Shown: one piece after another, positions 58,867 to 64,000 of the stretch
Layout: the number at the start of each line of letters is the position of its first letter
How positions within the stretch are numbered: position 1 is the stretch's first letter
Origin: Cephalotrichum gorgonifer
Taxonomy: Eukaryota; Ascomycota; Sordariomycetes; Microascales; Microascaceae
Assembly: GCA_900312665.1 (NCBI GenBank)
Contig: ONZQ02000012.1
Coordinates: 1,103,957 to 1,167,956, forward strand
Reading direction: 5' to 3'
Length of the DNA stretch: 64,000 nt
Program-made: the position numbers and the translations under genes
The notes under the pieces: model-generated
Seen by the model: the letters and a program-made list of their open reading frames with translations, nothing else
Database searches by the model: none
Told to the model about the DNA's origin: nothing

Positions 58867-59124
58867 TTAGTGTTCATCATCACAATGATAGATGAATCCC
58901 GCATTGTTCGCACCGCAGGTCGTAGTTCCGTGGGTGTGGCAGTGGTCCGTACCAGGATCGCCGATACAACAGTACTGGCAATTACCGACCAGGGAGCAGT
59001 CGCCGGTCGGGAACTCGCAGACTAGGGCGGCGGCGGGTTCGACACTGCCAGGGGAGGGGTTAGGGAGGGCAGTGGCAAGAGCCGAGAGGCCCAAGATAGA
59101 GAGGAGGGCGGCTTTCATGAACAT
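58867..59124 (-). CDS. Small secreted cysteine-rich protein
   Basis: An 85-residue single-exon protein with a clear signal peptide (AALLSILGLSALATALP) and a mature part of about 60 residues holding eight Cys. The spacing is C-x6-C-x5-C-x2-CC-x8-C-x7-C-x10-C, which implies four disulphides. The pattern is not that of hydrophobins (which need C-CC-C-C-CC-C) nor of a CFEM domain. The His-rich DHCHTHGTTTC part could bind metal. Such proteins include effectors, antimicrobial peptides and wall proteins; I cannot assign a function. The start at 59124 is an ATG, and a second ATG lies two codons on. It lies between the ABCC gene and the HGDHWHC repeat gene. Confidence 0.75.
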   Translation of the reverse strand: MFMKAALLSILGLSALATALPNPSPGSVEPAAALVCEFPTGDCSLVGNCQYCCIGDPGTDHCHTHGTTTCGANNAGFIYHCDDEH

Positions 59125-60504
59125 TTTTGGGACTTTCGTCAGGTATGTTTGATGGATGTTCGTTTTGTGATAACAAGGATTTTATCGGTAGGGAATTAAA
59201 GGCCCTTTTATAGATTTTAGGTGTGACTAGAGTGTCCTAGATGGAGTTTCTTTCATGGAGGTGCCAGTTGGATGACGATAGGAGGATTGATCAAGAGGGA
59301 ATAGCGTTTCTCATGTTACAGTCAAAAGAGATGGGGCGGAGATATCCAATTAGACTGCAGGGTGGGAAATCTTCATGCAGCCACTGGTACCATTTCAGCA
59401 TATTAAGCGGAGGTATTGGCATCTGAGGAGCACGACAAGATTCATACAAAGTAACGGCTCGATCGTGACGTTCGAGTGAAGAGCTGCCCGACAACCCGGA
59501 TGGTGCACCCCCGAGAGCTTGGGTTGGTATTGATTACTATTCCGGCTTCCCTCTTGAGATTGTCTGATTTAGTCACCCAACCTTACACACATGTAATGAA
59601 GGTCAAGGGCGCAGGGGAGTCGAACACCTTGATGGACTACGCCAAGACCCAACGACAGACAAGCAACTACTTCTGCTCTCAGCATCGTACTTTCACAGAG
59701 ATATGAAGACCTTAGTTTTATCCTTGAGATGAAGTTTACTGTTTACAAATCGTAAGCCCCCACGCGGATTTCGAGCTAGTAGAAGCAAAGACATGCAGGA
59801 TTCTACTCGGCCACACCCGAGTCTAAGTTTAAGCTTATATGGAAAGCTGTAGAGAGGGGTTTCTTCCAGTTTTTCACAGAATGTATCCATCAGGGTACTC
59901 CCCCCAACAAGCCTCCTTCCCATTTGGGTAGTTCAATCCTGGTCTATTGTGCCTGGAGGATGGGGGTCTTGATGCACTCGCTGCGTGACATAGACCACAC
60001 AAGCCTTGGTATGGAGATGTTAGTTCTCCCAATTATGCCGCCAGAAGCTGATACTAGTAGGTATTTTGCCTAAGAATCACATGCCAAGGTGAACACACCA
60101 CTCCTATTAGCGACACCCACGCCAAGATATAAACCTTGACTACCTGAGGAAGATGGGTTACCCCATCTGTCCCAGGCCAGTATGTAGTAGTTCTGTCTGC
60201 TAATTGTTTCCGGAAGTAGAAACATTGGCGACTTTATGAACGTTCTGGGAAATATTGGAAGCTGGGCTTCCTTTCACTGGTCCATTTGATAACACCCTGA
60301 TGGACTAACAGTAAGATATTCCAATCCTACTTTGAGAAGTCTTCCCAAGCGTATAAGAGAGGCAGGATGCTCAGGATAAATGATGAGTGATATTTGGCAT
60401 GATCATTCTGTCTGCGGATATTATGGAATACATCCTTTGGTTCACCATAACAAAGGTCCTAAAATATTCTTGCATTCTCAATCGGCTTTCCCTTCGTGGT
60501 GAAA
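59125..60504. other. Intergenic, 1.4 kb
   Basis: Divergent promoter region between the small secreted protein (-) and the repeat protein (+). GTATAAGAG at about 60353 is a possible TATA element about 150 bp before the next ATG. No gene seen. Confidence 0.5.
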
Positions 60505-62137
60505 ATGTCCCTGCCTAAGCGTACGCTGACGGCGCTCTTCCTCGCCTTCACTACCAGGGTTTTGGCTCTACCGCAGGCAATCACGGCCCCATCTCCTAGC
60601 ATCTCAGGCTGCTCGTGAGTACTATTCCCTATCATGCTTACCAAGTGTGACTCCGTCAAATATAGCCCCTATACTGACTTTAATATTCCAGCTTCCATGA
60701 AGACCACTGGGATTGTCCTACTCCGTGCAGCACTATTGAGAGTGTCCAGTATGGTATCGACACCACCGTCAGCAACTACCCCGGCTTCGTAAGCTCCCTA
60801 AACAAGCTCTATTCGACTTCGGGTGTGACTCCTAGCGGCTCGCGTATCCCTGTCTTTACCACGACGGTCCCGCTCAGCGATGGAGAGACTATGACCGCCT
60901 ACGGCTTCTATTACTCTGCTGTCCTCGAGGAGGCGGGGTACCGTATTGTATCCTCTATCACCACGATTGAGAGCTGCCCCACAGAGCAGCCCACCCTCCC
61001 CCCTTCCCCAACGGGGTCAATCTGTAGTCCTCATGGTGATCACTGTAAGTCTCCATCTGCGGCGCTATTATTTAACAGTGATATAGTGGAAATTAGCTAA
61101 TGGCCTGTCAAATAGGGCATTGTGAGCCATCGCCGACGGCATCGGAAGACCCAGGGCCGGAGGAGACTTGTACACCTCATGGTGACCACTGGCACTGCCC
61201 CCCGGGTGTTCCCGAGCCCACAAGCAGCTCCCCTCCTCCTGCCGAGACGACGGGGTCGGGTGAGTGTGAGCCTCATGGCGACCATTGGCACTGCCCCCCA
61301 GGCGTTCCCGAGCCGACAACCCCCCCTCCTGCTGAGACCACAGGACCGGGCGAGTGTGAGCCTCACGGCGACCATTGGCATTGCCCTCCTGGCATCCCAG
61401 AGCCTACTACTCCTCCTCCTGCAGAAACGACGGGTCCGGGCGAGTGTGAACCTCATGGTGACCATTGGCACTGCCCCCCCGGTGTTCCCGAGCCCACAAG
61501 CAGCCCTCCCCCTCCCGCCGAGACTACGGGATCGGGCGAGTGTGAGCCTCATGGTGACCATTGGCACTGTCCCTCCGGTGTCCCAGAGCCTACCACTCCT
61601 CCCTCGGGGGCGGAACCCACTGAGACGGGAGGGCTGGGCGAGTGCGAGCCTCATGGCGATCATTGGCATTGCCCTCCTGGTGTCCCAGAGCCTACTACCC
61701 CTCCTCTTGAAGGTTCTAGCCCGACTGCTGGTGACGATGGTGAGAGCGAGTGTGTACCTCATGGCGACCACTGGCACTGTCCACCTGGCGTTCCCCAGCC
61801 TACGACCCCTCCTCCATCAGAGCCCAACCCTACTGACACCGATAATATGGGTGAATGTACGCCCCACGGCGACCACTGGCATTGCCCCCCGGGCGTCCCA
61901 GAACCCACCAGCCCCGCTGGCTCAAGCTCTACGGGAAGTTATGGCGGTAACGGAAACACCAGCGACGAGGGAGAGTGCACCCTCCACGACGACCACTGGG
62001 ACTGCCCCCCGGGAGTGCCCGAGCCTACCTCCCCACCAGTCGTTGCCGGAGCGGGCAGGGAAAAACCTGGTCTCAGCTTGCAGGGTCTCACCATGTTTGG
62101 ATTGGCCGTAGCAGCGGCGCTTGCTTTCTCACAATAG
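60505..62137 (+). CDS. GPI-anchored HGDHWHC-repeat surface protein
   Basis: Three exons (60505-60614, 60692-61044, 61116-62137) encode 494 residues. A signal peptide (LTALFLAFTTRVLA) leads. An N-terminal globular part begins FHEDHWDCPTPC and contains YGFYYSAVLEEAGYR. Ten tandem repeats follow, each C-x-PHGDHWHC-PPGVPEPT plus a Pro/Thr/Glu-rich spacer of about 12-20 residues. The C terminus is a GPI signal (short polar stretch, then LTMFGLAVAAALAFSQ). The second intron splits the first repeat, and joining it restores HGDHWHC, which strongly supports the model. The Cys-His-Asp-His-Trp-His-Cys core could coordinate a metal or form intra-repeat disulphides. Spacers rich in Pro/Thr suggest O-mannosylation and a wall location. 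The family and function are not known to me. Confidence 0.82.
61150..62035 (+). repeat. Coding tandem repeat, HGDHWHC units
   Basis: The DNA repeats CCTCATGGTGACCATTGGCA-like blocks separated by about 80-110 bp. Units differ mostly at third codon positions and in the Pro/Thr spacer. Nine units lie in exon 3 after the junction-spanning first one. The last unit has drifted (LHDDHWDC). Confidence 0.85.
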
Positions 62138-62748
62138 GAACTTCGTGTCGAGAAACGCCAATATCCTGGGAGAACAAGCTCTAGATATTGATACGATCCA
62201 TCTACTCACTAATACTAATTCGATGTTATTTATAACTCATCAAATACCCTCTGGAAACCTAATTTCTTATCGAAGCTCGTCAAGTCTATTATCTTCAGGT
62301 TGTGTGTTGATGCAGCAAGCAGTTTGAGGGACTCAGGTTAATAGATTCTACGCCTGCCTCCCCCCCGGGGTCTTGACACTCTTCGCCCTTTCCACTATAT
62401 CTCTCCGAGAGTTCCACCCTCCACCGATGAAATAAGGTCTGTGAGCTTGGTATTAACTATCAATAAGCTGTGCTTGACTCTCCTCGAGCTCTGCAGCTTC
62501 TAGACATGGTATTGACTATTTGAAAGTTGGAAGGCTACATCTAACATGATATAGAGTATTTCTGATGCTAGCTGTATTGGGCAAGGTAGGGTAGCGGTTC
62601 TCTTTGGAATATTTCCTACTCCTTTCGATGGGCATGATCTCGAGCATGGAGCTCGCCCTGTCTCTGAAGTTTCTAAAGGACTATTTTGCGACAACAGAGC
62701 GTTATGCGACATCCTTCGTCTGACAAGACCCTCGCTGCCATCCCCTCC
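62138..62748. other. Intergenic, convergent 3' ends
   Basis: About 610 bp between the convergent 3' ends of the repeat protein and the sugar transporter. No feature seen. Confidence 0.55.
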
Positions 62749-64000
62749 TTATTTTTCCTCCTTAATATCTTCTTCCTTGTGCATGGTTCCCTCAATGCCC
62801 ACACATTTATACGCCCTAAACTTGCGCGCAGGGACACGATTCTGGAACATCTCCTGGAGCTCGAGGTAGGTGCGCCCCTTCATCTCAGGGAGGCAGAAGT
62901 AGAGGTAGACACACATAGGCACAGAGAACGCAAAGAAGACTGTAGAATTTTAGCAGTTGAGCGACAAATTAGCTGTACCAGATAGGTATACGATGAACAT
63001 ACTGAAGCAGATTTTGGCGCCCAAATTGAGCTCGTCGGTGTTGATAAGATAAGGCATAACCTGGAGGACCATGCAGGACATGGCGGTGGCAGTCATGATG
63101 TTGATGGCGTATGTCTTTTGTCGTAGCACGGGGCTCGGGGTCTCGCCACCGATCGCATATGCGACGGCGCCAAGAGTAGCTTGGTACTGGTTCAGGTTAG
63201 AAATGCCCGGGGTAGACGGAGAGAAGGGGGAGGAACTTGCAGTAAACCCCCAGATGACCATGAGCGCAACGATTGCGTTCAGAGCCGACGGAGAGTTGAG
63301 AGTGCCGATACCGCCTATCAGGAGGAGACCAGCAGTCATGCCGATACACCCATAAACAATAATGGGGCGTCGGCCGATGCGATCGACTAGGGGCCAGGAA
63401 ACCATGTTCCCGACAAGTTGGATTGCGAACGCGGCTTGACCAATCGCTAGAGGATCGTTGACTCCAGCCAGGCGGAAGTAGTATCTAAAAAGGAACTCGA
63501 GTCAGAGGCATGTTATATCTTTTCATCCCTTATGATATCCCGTACGGGGTGTAAACTTACGTGAGGTATCCAGAGATAAAGTTGACACCAATAGTCTGCT
63601 GCGAAATGTATACCATGCAGATAATTAGTGTCCGCCGGCCATCGGGCCCCTTGAAGCACTGCAGCCAGTCGGTCACGGCACCAGACCTGGAAACCTCGGC
63701 CTCGGCCTCGACGGCCGCCTTTGTGACAGCGACGGCCTCGTCAACATTGAAGTTCGGCCCGTTGAACCTGCGGAAGGACTTCGCAGCCTCTTCGGTACGG
63801 CCCTTGATGATAAGCCACGACGGCGACTCGGGGAGAAAGAAGTATCCGCAGAGGAGCAAGCTGGGCGAGATAATTTGCGTTATTAGCGGGATCCTCCACT
63901 GCTGGTCTCCGTCGAGGGACTTGGACCCCATGATGCAGAGGGCATTAAGCCACTGGCCGAGGACAATCATCGTGTTCTTGCACGGTCGCAATGACCGGTT
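62749..64000 (-). CDS. MFS sugar transporter, 3' part (truncated by window)
   Basis: Three exons are visible: 64000-63561 (open at the window edge), 63484-63003 and 62939-62749. Sugar-porter landmarks are QWRIPLITQI, the PESP-W loop (LPESPSWLIIKGR), VDRIGRRPIIVYG after span 7 or 8, TLGAVAYAIGGETPSPVLRQKT, and LPEMKGRTYLELQEMF (variant of PETKG) near the C terminus. The pattern is that of the fungal maltose/alpha-glucoside and related hexose porter group. Proton-coupled sugar uptake at the plasma membrane is inferred. The donor at 63002 was chosen because it gives ICF-IFFAFSVPMCVYLYF with correct phase; the downstream GTAC alternative leaves phase wrong. The 5' half including the start lies outside the window. 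Confidence 0.88.

Noticed and set aside
61097..61777. 226-codon minus-strand open frame over the HGDHWHC repeats
   Set aside because: It mirrors the repeats of the plus-strand gene; the open frame follows from repeat composition, and the plus strand has a signal peptide, splice sites and a GPI signal.
61122..62111. 329-codon plus-strand frame shifted against the repeat gene
   Set aside because: Same repeats read in another frame; no signal peptide and no fit to the splice sites.
1..64000. tRNA genes and CRISPR arrays
   Set aside because: Scanning for T-loop-like GTTCRA segments gave isolated hits without matching acceptor stems, and there are no regularly spaced short repeats; a covariance-model search would be needed to be certain about tRNAs.

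Overview
The window is nuclear DNA of a filamentous ascomycete (Pezizomycotina). The evidence is many 50-80 bp GT-AG introns, often with a CTAAC/CTAAT branch sequence, four Zn2Cys6 transcription factors, a LaeA-like methyltransferase, an NmrA-like protein, a 12-exon gene structure, and GPI-anchored and small cysteine-rich secreted proteins. I cannot fix the class or species from sequence alone. There are no convincing tRNA or rRNA genes, no CRISPR array, and no intact transposon.

Layout. 0-9 kb holds housekeeping-type genes: a LITAF-domain membrane protein, a Stu2/Alp14/XMAP215 microtubule polymerase, and a secreted GH127-like beta-L-arabinofuranosidase. 9-15 kb has an NTF2/SnoaL-like protein, diverged ~100 bp tandem duplications, an NmrA-like oxidoreductase and an unrecognised multi-pass membrane protein. 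14.5-19.6 kb is gene-poor. 19.6-31 kb carries the LaeA-like methyltransferase, a GH15 glucoamylase without a starch-binding domain, a Zn2Cys6 regulator divergent from a Gal80-like oxidoreductase, and another Zn2Cys6 regulator. 33-46 kb carries a Ysc84/SYLF lipid-binding protein, a frameshifted epoxide hydrolase-like gene, an AAAP amino-acid transporter divergent from a formamidase-type amidase, a 2OG-Fe(II) oxygenase and two Zn2Cys6 regulators in tandem. 47-64 kb has a secreted M20 peptidase, a decayed PD-(D/E)XK nuclease-like gene, a SurE-type phosphatase, a full-length ABCC transporter, a small secreted cysteine-rich protein, a GPI-anchored protein built from HGDHWHC repeats, and the 3' part of an MFS sugar transporter that runs off the window.

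How the genes may work together (inference). The transporter/amidase pair at 36-40 kb shares a 687 bp divergent promoter with eight HGATAR (AreA-type) sites and three CCAAT boxes. With the oxygenase and two regulators beside it, this looks like a small nitrogen-scavenging or amide-catabolic cluster. The GH127 enzyme, GH15 enzyme, M20 peptidase, SurE phosphatase, sugar transporter and ABCC pump fit a saprotrophic or plant-associated lifestyle.

Three loci show reading-frame damage: the epoxide hydrolase-like gene, exon 2/3 of the amino-acid transporter, and the PD-(D/E)XK gene. The least explained items are the HGDHWHC repeat protein and the tandem duplications at 10.6, 11.4 and 27.4 kb.
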